A DNA stretch of 54,323 bases from an uncultured Acinetobacter sp. (GTDB taxonomy: Bacteria > Pseudomonadota > Gammaproteobacteria > Pseudomonadales > Moraxellaceae). Below are positions 35,296 to 43,257 of the stretch, piece after piece; position 1 is the first letter of the stretch, and each line of letters starts with the position of its first letter. The stretch is taken from the NCBI RefSeq assembly GCF_947493735.1, contig NZ_CANLSL010000019.1, forward strand, positions 1 through 54,323, in the 5' to 3' direction. The notes under the pieces were generated by a model. It had not been told where the DNA came from, made no database searches, and saw nothing but the letters and a program-made list of their open reading frames with translations. A program made the translations under genes and the position numbers.

Positions 35296-36972
35296 TTAGA
35301 CTAACCCCTGTTGCATAACGATTTTATATTGATGAATATTTGATAATGTTTGGTATTGCAAGCTGTCCGATGCTATCGCTTTGGGCGCAGTATATGAAGT
35401 GACATTCGGCTTCACTTTTTCCACTGTTTTCGACTCTGTTGCTTGGCGCTTTTTAAGTTGTTGTTCCAACTCTGCCAAACGTGCATTAATCAGCGCAATA
35501 CGATTTTCTTTTGCTACGAGTTCACGATCTAGTTTGCGGACATTATTTTGCAATCCAAGCGCACTTTCACGTTGTTGTTTCACTCGAACGGTTAACTCAT
35601 TGGCAACTTTTTTGTCGCTACCTTTCGCTTTGGTGCCTTGCGTTGAGCCCTTACTATCGCCAGCGACTATGCTCATGTGGGCTTGTGACTGTTTTTCTGC
35701 TGCTGTTGGCGCTTTTTGTGGCGCAGGGGATTTCATTGCTTTAGGCTTTTCAACTTGTGCAGTAGCTTGTGGCTTTGCTGTCGGTACTTGATATTGATAA
35801 TTCAAGCTTAAAATAGCACCTTGCTTGAGTTGATTGGCATTACCGTTGATAAACGCATGCTTATTATTTTCTTGAATTTGCTTCATGACTTGTGAGATCG
35901 GAATATTTTCTTGCTTGGAAATTTGATTCGCAATACCCCATAGTGACTCATTGGCTTGGACTTGATGCTTTTCTTTTGCATTCGCGGTTGTCGAAGTGCT
36001 TTGCTTTTGTACTTTTTTAGCGGTTGTGGTTTTTGTCTTTGCTTTTTCGGCGACGGGTTTCGGTTCGCTAGGTTGAGCTGTTGGCTTGCTTGATGCTGTA
36101 ACTTTTGCAGCAGGTTGTGCGACTGGGGTTGCAGTTTTTGCAACTTTAACTGGCTCAGCTTTTGGTGCAGGTTGGCTTGCATCTCGGCGTGTGACGTTGA
36201 TATTTAATTCGCCTTTTGGTGATGGAGCTGTTGTAGTCGTGGTGCTTTTATCTTTAAGGACTGGTTGAGGATTCGATTGTGCTACAGCTGTGCTTGGTGT
36301 AGATGCTTTTGTCGAAGTGTTCGTTTGGCGAGCCACTTGTTGCGCTGGAGCGCTCACAAGACTTGGCGTAGATGCGACTGTGCTGTTTTTTCTTAGCTCA
36401 GGAGTGTTTGATCTTTTCTGCATCATTGGCGGTGCTGCACTTGCAATTCTGAGTTGGTTTTCTTCGGGTAAATTTGATACTTCTGGTAGGCTCAGTTTTA
36501 AGTCTTGATCATTGGTGACATAGCGAGGTTTTAGTACGGTGTCATTTAAGCTACTTTTTAAGCGATCAATACGGCTTGGCAAGCTACCACGTACTTTTTG
36601 AATGCGTGTTTGACCAGCGTCGTCGATTTTTAGTGTGAGGTCGATAATGTCACTATTAATAGCACGGCTCGATGTAATTACGATTACGCCATTGCCATCA
36701 GCATTTTGACGAACATAGAAGTTGTAATGGGCGTATTTTGCCTCATCTAATACAGCAACTTCACCCGACTCAAAAGGCTGTGCAATAGATACATTAATTG
36801 ATTTTTTGCTTTGTGCCTGACGAAAGGGAATCTCTGCGTACAAGGGCTCACCACGAGATGAATCAATATTGACAGGGTCTAAGGTGAGGGCATGGCTGAT
36901 AACAGGCGTCAGAATCGTTAGCCCTAAGCCCAATTGAAAAAAAGCTACTCCAAATTTGTGTTGCAATCCCAT
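35296..36972 (-). CDS. fimV: FimV N-terminal half: periplasmic LysM protein
   Basis: This 558-residue protein has a signal peptide (to about 28, ISHA) and the FimV N-terminal domain LDPVNIDSSRGEPLYAEIPF (31-50). A beta-rich region follows to about 130, then a Pro/Thr/Lys-rich spacer, a LysM peptidoglycan-binding domain (about 335-392, HQVQANESLWGIANQIS) and a coiled coil near 465-525. It stops without a transmembrane helix. The next gene starts 2 bases later and begins with that helix, so the two together equal a full FimV. The asd-fimV-truA order supports the identity. Probably involved in type IV pilus assembly and twitching. Confidence 0.87.
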   Translation of the reverse strand: MGLQHKFGVAFFQLGLGLTILTPVISHALTLDPVNIDSSRGEPLYAEIPFRQAQSKKSINVSIAQPFESGEVAVLDEAKYAHYNFYVRQNADGNGVIVITSSRAINSDIIDLTLKIDDAGQTRIQKVRGSLPSRIDRLKSSLNDTVLKPRYVTNDQDLKLSLPEVSNLPEENQLRIASAAPPMMQKRSNTPELRKNSTVASTPSLVSAPAQQVARQTNTSTKASTPSTAVAQSNPQPVLKDKSTTTTTAPSPKGELNINVTRRDASQPAPKAEPVKVAKTATPVAQPAAKVTASSKPTAQPSEPKPVAEKAKTKTTTAKKVQKQSTSTTANAKEKHQVQANESLWGIANQISKQENIPISQVMKQIQENNKHAFINGNANQLKQGAILSLNYQYQVPTAKPQATAQVEKPKAMKSPAPQKAPTAAEKQSQAHMSIVAGDSKGSTQGTKAKGSDKKVANELTVRVKQQRESALGLQNNVRKLDRELVAKENRIALINARLAELEQQLKKRQATESKTVEKVKPNVTSYTAPKAIASDSLQYQTLSNIHQYKIVMQQGLV

Positions 36973-37096
36973 GATCGTTCCATCTTGCTTATTTTTTACT
37001 GTACCACTTTGGATGTGATGTCATTCACATCCTTTAACAACTGTTCAATCTAACAATGTCACGTATAAATGTGTGCTTGTAGGCATTAATATGTTG

Positions 37097-37132
37097 AAAA
37101 AAACCGTAGAGCAAATGAATTCACTCTACGGT
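37097..37132 (-). terminator. Terminator after asd
   Basis: ACCGTAGAG (37103-37111) and CTCTACGGT (37124-37132) form a 9-bp perfect stem. On the minus strand it is followed by seven T. It lies about 57 bases after the asd stop. Confidence 0.85.
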
Positions 37133-37188
37133 ATAACTTACAATGCTTCGTTGCGTTTAAGCAAGTCGATTTAATCTTTTATTTCAGT

Positions 37189-38304
37189 TTAAGATTTGTA
37201 GTCGATCAAGATGCGAAGCATACGGCGTAATGGTTCAGCCGCACCCCAAAGGAGTTGATCGCCCACAGTGAATGCACCGAGGTACTCTTTCCCCATATTT
37301 AGCTTGCGCAAACGACCCACTGGAATAGAGAGCGTACCAGTCACAGCCACTGGAGTGAGATCAGTCATAGATGCTTCACGTGTATTTGGCACGACTTTCG
37401 CCCATTCGTTAGATTGAGCGATCATGTCTTCAATCTCATTCAAAGGCACGTCTTGACGAAGTTTGATGGTCAATGCCTGTGAATGGCAACGCATTGCACC
37501 GATACGTACACAGTGCCCATCAATTGGAACGATCTGTGTATTACCTAAGATTTTGTTGGTTTCAACCTGACCTTTCCATTCTTCTTTAGACTGACCACTT
37601 TCAAGTTGTTTGTCGATATATGGAATCAATGACCCTGCAAGTGGCACGCCAAAGTTCGCTTTCGGGAAGCTATCACCACGTTGTAGTGAGGCGATCTCAC
37701 GGTCAATATCCAAGATTGCAGACTTCGGATCATCCAATAAATCTTTGGTATTGTTGTAGAGATAGCCCATCCCAGTGATCAGCTCACGCATATTCTGCGC
37801 ACCTGCACCTGATGCGGCTTGGTAAGTCATCGCAGTCATCCATTCCACCAAGTTGTTTTGGAACAGTGAACCTAGACCCATTAGCATCAGAGATACGGTA
37901 CAGTTACCACCTGCAAAGGTTTTGACACCATTTGCCAAACCATTTTTAATGACATTGGCATTGACAGGATCAAGTACGATGATCGCTTCATCCGCCATAC
38001 GCAGTGTGCTTGCAGCATCAATCCAGTAGCCATTCCAACCTTCTTTGCGAAGCTGTGGGTAGACCGCAGACGTGTAGTCACCACCTTGACAAGTGAGGAT
38101 CACGTCCATCTGCTTCAAGCGACTAATATCGTTGGCATCCATCAAAGCAGGGGCTGTCTTTCCACCTAATGTAGGTGCTTCACCACCTGCATTACTGGTC
38201 GAAAAATAAAATGGCTCAAAATGCGCAAAATCATTTTCTTCAACCATACGTTGCATCAGAACAGAACCAACCATTCCACGCCAGCCAACCAAACCTACTT
38301 TCAT
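37189..38304 (-). CDS. asd: Aspartate-semialdehyde dehydrogenase
   Basis: Asd reduces aspartyl phosphate to aspartate semialdehyde for lysine, methionine, threonine and diaminopimelate synthesis. The NADP loop is [15 protein letters not shown] (6-20). The nucleophile is C135 in [10 protein letters not shown], and the substrate-binding segments are [14 protein letters not shown] and [10 protein letters not shown], with the active-site His in [10 protein letters not shown]. The 371 residues match the gamma-proteobacterial type. GAGG lies 9 bases before the ATG. The 281 bases upstream of asd hold no supported gene. Confidence 0.97.
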   Translation of the reverse strand: MKVGLVGWRGMVGSVLMQRMVEENDFAHFEPFYFSTSNAGGEAPTLGGKTAPALMDANDISRLKQMDVILTCQGGDYTSAVYPQLRKEGWNGYWIDAASTLRMADEAIIVLDPVNANVIKNGLANGVKTFAGGNCTVSLMLMGLGSLFQNNLVEWMTAMTYQAASGAGAQNMRELITGMGYLYNNTKDLLDDPKSAILDIDREIASLQRGDSFPKANFGVPLAGSLIPYIDKQLESGQSKEEWKGQVETNKILGNTQIVPIDGHCVRIGAMRCHSQALTIKLRQDVPLNEIEDMIAQSNEWAKVVPNTREASMTDLTPVAVTGTLSIPVGRLRKLNMGKEYLGAFTVGDQLLWGAAEPLRRMLRILIDYKS

Positions 38305-38585
38305 GTCATCTTGCCTCAGGTTTTTTAATTAAAAGTAATTAGGACTAAAGGGACTAAAGTGTAGCAAATGCGATGGGTTCTGCACAGCATTTATCATACG
38401 AAGTGGTAACAATTCTATAAGCTTGCGGGCAATAAAATGCAATCCAAACTCTGATGATCTATTCAGCTTTTTAAAACCTGATAAATAACAAAAAATTTCT
38501 GCAGCGTTTGCCATCATTGGTTAATATCAGTGCATTAAAGTAAGCTTGACCAACAAAACGAATAAAAAGTTTGAGGATTTACAGC

Positions 38586-39698
38586 ATGTTATTGTTTGTG
38601 ATTTTGGCAATATTGGTGATTTGGCTGACCATTTCGTCACGGATTCCACGTGATGAATGGTGGTTTCGTATCGCTGATTTTCCACGATTACAAATTTTAT
38701 TTGTCGGGATTTTAACATTGGCAGGGCTGATTTGGTGGCCTGAAGCGTGGACGATTTGGCGTGAAATTTTACTCATTGCCTTGATGGTCGCAATCGCATA
38801 TCAGCTGAAAATGATCTTGCCTTATACGTTTATATGGAAAGACCAAGTTAAGTTGGTGCGCCAAGAAGACCTCAATCCTGACAATCAAATCTCCATGATC
38901 GTGTCCAATGTACTGACACCAAATCGTCAATATCAAAAACTGATTGATCTGGTCGATGAGTTGCAACCTGATTTGTTACTTACTCTCGAAACCGATCAAT
39001 CTTGGCAAAATGCCTTGAATGTCATCGAAAAAGATTATCCCTATCGTGTCGCTGTGCCCTTAGACAACCTCTACGGGATGCACCTGTATAGCAAGCTTGA
39101 ACTCAAAGATGCTGCGGTGAAATATTTACTCAGTGATGAGATTCCATCTATTCACGCCTCGGTGATTTTGCGCTCAGGCAATGAAGTCGATTTGTATTGT
39201 TTGCACCCACAGCCACCGAGTCCGACCGAAGCTGCGGAGTCTACTTTGCGAGATGCGGAACTACTCATGGTTGGTGATGCAATCAAAGATATAGATCAAA
39301 GTTGTATCGTCATGGGTGATCTCAACGATGTGGCTTGGTCGAAGACCACACGCCTTTTTCAGCGCATCAGTGGTTTGCTTGACCCACGTGTTGGGCGCAA
39401 ATTTATCAATACTTTTCATGCGGACTATCCATGCTTCCGTTGGTCATTGGATCATGTCTTCCACAGCATTGACTTCGCATTGGTAAAAATGGAACGGCTA
39501 CCACATATCGGTTCGGATCATTTCCCTGTGTATACCGTACTACAAACAGATCGTATGTATGAGCACATCCATGAGGAGATCGAAGAGGAAGAGGGTGACC
39601 AAGAAGAAGCCGATGAAAAAATCCAAGAAGGTATTGAAAAATCTCGGACTGAGAACCTAAAAACTGATATTCCAAACGGTCAAGTACAAGCGCCATAA
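38586..39698 (+). CDS. Membrane-anchored endonuclease/exonuclease/phosphatase (EEP) family protein
   Basis: A protein of about 370 residues with two to three N-terminal transmembrane helices (about 2-15, 40-55, 66-85). An EEP-type catalytic domain follows: SMIVSNVLTPNRQY, LLLTLETDQSW (metal-binding Glu), VMGDLNDVAW (GDxND motif) and HIGSDHFPVYTVL (SDH motif). The C-terminus is a long acidic tail rich in Glu. It is YafD-like. The substrate (nucleic acid, lipid or sugar phosphate) is unknown. I chose ATG 38586 over the upstream TTG because GAGG lies 9 bases before it. Confidence 0.87.
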   Translation: MLLFVILAILVIWLTISSRIPRDEWWFRIADFPRLQILFVGILTLAGLIWWPEAWTIWREILLIALMVAIAYQLKMILPYTFIWKDQVKLVRQEDLNPDNQISMIVSNVLTPNRQYQKLIDLVDELQPDLLLTLETDQSWQNALNVIEKDYPYRVAVPLDNLYGMHLYSKLELKDAAVKYLLSDEIPSIHASVILRSGNEVDLYCLHPQPPSPTEAAESTLRDAELLMVGDAIKDIDQSCIVMGDLNDVAWSKTTRLFQRISGLLDPRVGRKFINTFHADYPCFRWSLDHVFHSIDFALVKMERLPHIGSDHFPVYTVLQTDRMYEHIHEEIEEEEGDQEEADEKIQEGIEKSRTENLKTDIPNGQVQAP

Positions 39699-39726
39699 AG
39701 GGTGATATGTACTGTTGTAAAAATAC

Positions 39727-39967
39727 TGTAAGAAATGGCTTACAAAAGCTGTTGTGATTTGCGACTTTCGGTGAAAGTGAGTTTTTCTTAACATAACCAC
39801 ATCAGCACAGGATCGGGTTTGGAAGCCCACACTATGGATAGACTTTAGCTGAATGGAAATCATCACGGAACGGATGTGGTAAGGAAGACCTCAGAAAAAC
39901 AAAAAACGTCGCATAACCGCATATTGCCCGAATTGGACAGGGAGTTCAATTCGGGTTTATGTTTTTT
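39727..39967 (+). ncRNA. Candidate structured small RNA with terminator
   Basis: The 391-base gap between the EEP gene and the RT gene has no coding frame but dense pairing. TGTAAG/CTTACA (39727-39744) and ACTTTC/GAAAGT (39764-39778) are local hairpins. TAACCACATC (39794-39803) pairs with GATGTGGTAA (39873-39882). TGCGAC (39760-39765) pairs with GTCGCA (39908-39913), closing the whole. A rho-independent terminator follows. The nested long-range stems suggest a folded RNA of about 180-220 bases on the plus strand. It does not match a known RNA that I can name. A trailer of the EEP gene transcript is the alternative. Confidence 0.4.
39927..39967 (+). terminator. Rho-independent terminator
   Basis: CCCGAATTG (39927-39935) and CAATTCGGG (39947-39955) form a 9-bp stem, followed on the plus strand by TTTATGTTTTTT. 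It would end either the EEP gene transcript or the candidate RNA before it. Confidence 0.82.
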
Positions 39968-40008
39968 GTAGTTTGCATTTTTATAAAAATGAATCTTAAA
40001 CAAGTTGT

Positions 40009-40054
40009 CTATACTAAGTAGTTTTCATGTGAAAAACTAACAGAGTCAGTATAG
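40009..40054. repeat. Two-tier hairpin downstream of the reverse transcriptase
   Basis: CTATACT (40009-40015) pairs with AGTATAG (40048-40054). Inside it TAGTTTT (40019-40025) pairs with AAAACTA (40033-40039). It starts 35 bases after the RT stop codon on the minus strand. No T run follows, so it is not a standard terminator. It may be an RNA structure belonging to the RT unit or a boundary element. Confidence 0.65.
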
Positions 40055-40089
40055 TTCACAAGCTCCAAGAATTTAAATGCATGTTTAGT

Positions 40090-41583
40090 TCAGACACCAA
40101 ACTTATAACTATAGGTATCTGGACGCACTATTTTTGGCAGTCCTTCTTTATTAATTCCAACTTCTAGTGCTTCTAGAATCAGCTTAAAGCTAGGTATTTC
40201 GTATTTTTTAAGCTTGTTTAGGCTAACAGCTAAATTCTTTTTATCTATAGGGAATGCATAGGTGTTTGGTAATATATAGTGTTGTTGAATTAATAATTTT
40301 TCTCTCAATTTTATACATCTATATAGGGTTGAAACTAGCCAACCATCTAGAGCCTCCAATTGTTTTTTATTATTAACTAAAGGGTAAAAACTCATCACTC
40401 CTTTAAAGCGTAGTCTTTTGGATCGTCCTTCAATATAGTTGGTTAATTGTTGATGACTTAAATCTCCGTAAATATATCGCCTGATTTGCATCAGTGAAAT
40501 CATTAAGTTGTAATCTTTATTTTTTTCAATGTTTGTATATATTCTAAAATTGCCATTTTTTAATGGTTGTATTAAATTTCTATAAAGTAAATATGAAATC
40601 TGCTTTTTGATTTTTAATATTGAGCTTTCTCTGAAAGATATTGTATCTACAGATATAGAATATCCTAAAAAATTAACACTATTTTTAGTGCTATCAGCTG
40701 CAAGTTCGGAAGGGTAGTCCTTTTGTATTAATAAACTAATCCCATCTGATTTTTTTGCATTTATGGGAATTTCAGCAGATTGTGAAAAAGAAGTTATAAT
40801 GTTGAAAGCATTGCAAACTTTTTGATAATCAGTAGACCAAATGAGTGTATCATCTGCATATCGTGCAAATTTCAACCCTTCTTTTTCAAGTTTATAATCG
40901 AGTTCCCAGCAAGCAAGATTTGCTAAAAATAGAGATATTGATGTTCCTTGGGGAATACCTTTATCTCTGTTTTTAAGGAATGATTGAATAATAAATCTCT
41001 CTTCATGACTTATTTTAAAAGCATTTTTATCAAATTGCTCAAATAGGTATGTATGTGAAATATTTCCAAAAAAGTCACTAAAGTCAAATTCTGCTACAAA
41101 AGATCTTGAATTGCGATTTAAGTCGATAGATATGTCTTGAATTGCAAAATGTACATTGCGGTCATTTCTGTATGCGTATGAAAATGAACTAAATCGGTGT
41201 TTATTCTTTGCTAAAAGTCTTTTATAGAATATTTTAGAAACAACAGCATCTGCTATTTGATAAATTATGACTTTTCTTGTTTTTCCATCTTCTTTAGGAA
41301 CTTCAAGCTCTGATGGTTTTAAAGGCTCATAAGTCTTTTGGGAAATCTTTTTTGCAATTGCTTTTGCGATGGCTTTGATATTTTTCTTTACATGAAATGG
41401 ATCACACCCTTTATTTGTAGACCAGTATTCGGGTCTTTTTATTATTTTTTTCGGTGGGTTTGTTAATCTTTTTGAACTTCTTACATGCTCAGAGTTCAAA
41501 TTTTCTAAATAATTATAGTATCTTGCTATTAATTTATTGCACTCATTTAGAATTTCATTATTTAATTGCTTTTCTAGACTCAT
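40090..41583 (-). CDS. Reverse transcriptase, probably of the unknown-group/DRT (defence) type
   Basis: This 497-residue protein has RT palm motifs in order: AEFDFSDFFGNIS (D167), GIPQGTSISLFLANL (209-223), ARYADDTLIWS (catalytic YADD, 242-245), INAKKSD and VNFLGYSIS (303-311). A C-terminal extension of about 190 residues has no recognised domain. Retron marks such as VTG are absent, and there is no HNH domain or intron domain V, so retron and group II intron identities are unlikely. The gene is AT-rich against its neighbours. It is preceded on the same strand by a hairpin-rich 249-base region ending in a terminator-like hairpin. That layout is like DRT2/DRT9-type anti-phage systems. The subtype is undecided. 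Confidence 0.88.
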   Translation of the reverse strand: MSLEKQLNNEILNECNKLIARYYNYLENLNSEHVRSSKRLTNPPKKIIKRPEYWSTNKGCDPFHVKKNIKAIAKAIAKKISQKTYEPLKPSELEVPKEDGKTRKVIIYQIADAVVSKIFYKRLLAKNKHRFSSFSYAYRNDRNVHFAIQDISIDLNRNSRSFVAEFDFSDFFGNISHTYLFEQFDKNAFKISHEERFIIQSFLKNRDKGIPQGTSISLFLANLACWELDYKLEKEGLKFARYADDTLIWSTDYQKVCNAFNIITSFSQSAEIPINAKKSDGISLLIQKDYPSELAADSTKNSVNFLGYSISVDTISFRESSILKIKKQISYLLYRNLIQPLKNGNFRIYTNIEKNKDYNLMISLMQIRRYIYGDLSHQQLTNYIEGRSKRLRFKGVMSFYPLVNNKKQLEALDGWLVSTLYRCIKLREKLLIQQHYILPNTYAFPIDKKNLAVSLNKLKKYEIPSFKLILEALEVGINKEGLPKIVRPDTYSYKFGV

Positions 41584-41600
41584 GATTAAATCTCTTAATT

Positions 41601-41628
41601 AAAAATAGACCTGCAGAACAGGTCTATT
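41601..41628 (-). terminator. Terminator-like hairpin just before the RT gene
   Basis: AATAGACCTG and CAGGTCTATT form a perfect 10-bp stem around a 5-base loop. On the minus strand it runs into TTTTTAATTAAGAG, so the T run and the RT ribosome binding site are adjacent. It could end the upstream RNA and leave RT expression to read-through. Confidence 0.75.
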
Positions 41629-41728
41629 TCGTGGAGAGCTGAGGTAAAATTAAGTTTCAAGTTGATACAACTTTGGGTTGTATCTCAAGGAAAATATTCA
41701 GATCCACTAAAGTCCCTAGGACTCTAAT
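41601..41728 (-). ncRNA. Candidate RT-associated non-coding RNA
   Basis: Between nrdB and the RT gene, read on the minus strand, lie ordered hairpins. The first has a 14-position stem (41719-41732 with 41702-41715, two G-U pairs, CTA/TAG loop). The second is GATACAAC/GTTGTATC (41664-41684). The third is AATAGACCTG/CAGGTCTATT followed by T residues (41601-41628). A promoter at 41733-41760 points into them and predicts a start near 41725-41728, inside the first stem. The RNA would be about 125 bases long and would end 18 bases before the RT start codon. A longer RNA starting further upstream is possible, since another hairpin lies at about 41770-41808. Confidence 0.6.
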
Positions 41729-41732
41729 GGAT

Positions 41733-41760
41733 ATTTTACTGTAAAGCAGATAAATATCAA
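41733..41760 (-). promoter_or_regulatory. Candidate promoter of the RT-associated RNA
   Basis: On the minus strand TTGATA (41755-41760) and TAAAAT (41733-41738) each match the sigma-70 consensus at 5 of 6 positions, with a 16-base spacer. It is the best promoter visible between nrdB and the RT gene. Confidence 0.5.
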
Positions 41761-41832
41761 TTAAGTTGTAGGATTTAATAGCGAAAATCATCAAATTTTG
41801 AGCTATCCATTTTCCAACTGATAACAGTTAAC

Positions 41833-43119
41833 TTACCAACTCAACGCACCACCAGTCTGATAGTCCGTCACACGTGTTTCAAAGAAGTTCTTCTCTTTAC
41901 GCAAGTCCATCATCTCAGACATCCATTGGAATGGATTGTTTACACCCTTGAATTGCTCAGGCAAGCCAAGTTGTGTCAAGCGGCGGTTAGAGATGAATTT
42001 CAGATATTCTTCCATCATCGCAGCATTCATACCGAGTACACCACGCGGCATGGTATCACGAGCATATTCGATTTCAAGCATGGTGCCTTCCAAGATCATT
42101 TGGATCACTTCTTGTTGGAAGTCTTTCGTCCAAAGCTGTGGATTCTCGATCTTGATTTGATTGATCATGTCGATACCGAAGTTCACGTGCATCGACTCAT
42201 CACGCAAGATGTATTGGAACTGCTCAGCAACACCAGTCATCTTGTTACGACGACCCATACTTAAGATTTGGGTAAAGCCACAGTAGAAGAAGATGCCTTC
42301 AAGAACACAGTAGAATGCGATCAAGTTGCGGAGTAATTGTTGATCATCTTCGGTCGTACCTGTTTTAAAGCTTGGATCACCAAGCGACTGGGTGTATTTC
42401 AATCCCCAAGCAGCTTTACGTGCCACACTCGGGACTTCACGATACATATTGAAGATTTCGCCTTCGTCCATACTCAAGGATTCAATACAGTATTGATACG
42501 CATGGGTGTGAATCGCTTCTTCAAAGGCTTGACGCAAGATATATTGGCGACATTCTGGATTGGTAATCAGACGATAGATCGCCAAAACCAAGTTATTCGC
42601 AACCAATGAATCTGCAGTAGAGAAGAAACCTAATGAGCGTTTCACGATCACACGTTCGTCATCGGTCAAGCCATTGTCAGACTTCCACAATGCGATGTCG
42701 TGGTTCATGTTCACTTCTTGAGGCATCCAGTGGTTAGCACAACCATCAAGATATTTTTGCCACGCCCACTCATAGCGGAAAGGTACAAGTTGGTTGAGAT
42801 CGGCACGACAGTTGATCATACGTTTGTCTTCAACTTCTACACGACCTGCGCCCATTTCCAACTCTTCAAGACCTGGTGCAACATCTAAATGTTTTAAGGA
42901 TTCAGATGCTCGAGCCATCGTATCGGCTTGATTAGTTGCATTTCCATTTGCTGTTGGTGCAGGGGATTTTGCAGGAGCCACGCTCTGCGCTTGTGGCTGT
43001 CCATCAGATACCACTTTCTGTACAGGCGCTTCTTTCGGTGCGACGGGCGCAGATGGGGATGTCGCAGGAGCATGCTTTTGTGCATCATCTTCAAAGTCGT
43101 CCCAGCTTAGGATTGACAT
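41833..43119 (-). CDS. nrdB: Ribonucleoside-diphosphate reductase class Ia, beta subunit
   Basis: NrdB holds the di-iron centre and tyrosyl radical that start ribonucleotide reduction in NrdA. The ferritin-like core carries [20 protein letters not shown] (Glu and His iron ligands) and [10 protein letters not shown] (Glu and His ligands). The C-terminus ends in a hydrophobic-acidic tail that binds NrdA. The N-terminus has about 70 extra residues rich in Pro, Ala and Gln. It follows nrdA by 138 bases and is probably co-transcribed. Confidence 0.97.
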   Translation of the reverse strand: MSILSWDDFEDDAQKHAPATSPSAPVAPKEAPVQKVVSDGQPQAQSVAPAKSPAPTANGNATNQADTMARASESLKHLDVAPGLEELEMGAGRVEVEDKRMINCRADLNQLVPFRYEWAWQKYLDGCANHWMPQEVNMNHDIALWKSDNGLTDDERVIVKRSLGFFSTADSLVANNLVLAIYRLITNPECRQYILRQAFEEAIHTHAYQYCIESLSMDEGEIFNMYREVPSVARKAAWGLKYTQSLGDPSFKTGTTEDDQQLLRNLIAFYCVLEGIFFYCGFTQILSMGRRNKMTGVAEQFQYILRDESMHVNFGIDMINQIKIENPQLWTKDFQQEVIQMILEGTMLEIEYARDTMPRGVLGMNAAMMEEYLKFISNRRLTQLGLPEQFKGVNNPFQWMSEMMDLRKEKNFFETRVTDYQTGGALSW

Positions 43120-43257
43120 ATTATAATCTCGCTATATTTCAAAATACTTAAAATCGTTTTTTGTCAGACAGTCAGCGTGTTTTGAATTGGACAAACACGC
43201 TGAGCCATGATTGATCTTTGCGACGATTTATCTATTGATTCGCCTATTATTGACATT

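Noticed and set aside
38305..38585. A gene in the gap between asd and the EEP gene
   Set aside because: The only frame (38329-38517, minus) has no ribosome binding site and no recognisable protein features. The gap probably holds the two promoters.
39727..39967. 6S RNA, SRP RNA, RNase P RNA or tmRNA
   Set aside because: The conserved sequence cores of these RNAs that I know are absent. Only the general rod shape recalls 6S RNA, so no name is given.
40090..41583. RT as part of a retron
   Set aside because: No VTG motif or other retron RT marks are visible, and I could not find msr/msd-like inverted repeats flanking a compact msd. The upstream hairpins end in a terminator-like structure in place of a retron a1/a2 pairing.
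40000..41832. RT as a group II intron maturase
   Set aside because: No domain V-like hairpin or GTGYG-type intron start is seen around the gene, there is no maturase/HNH extension, and no interrupted host gene is evident.
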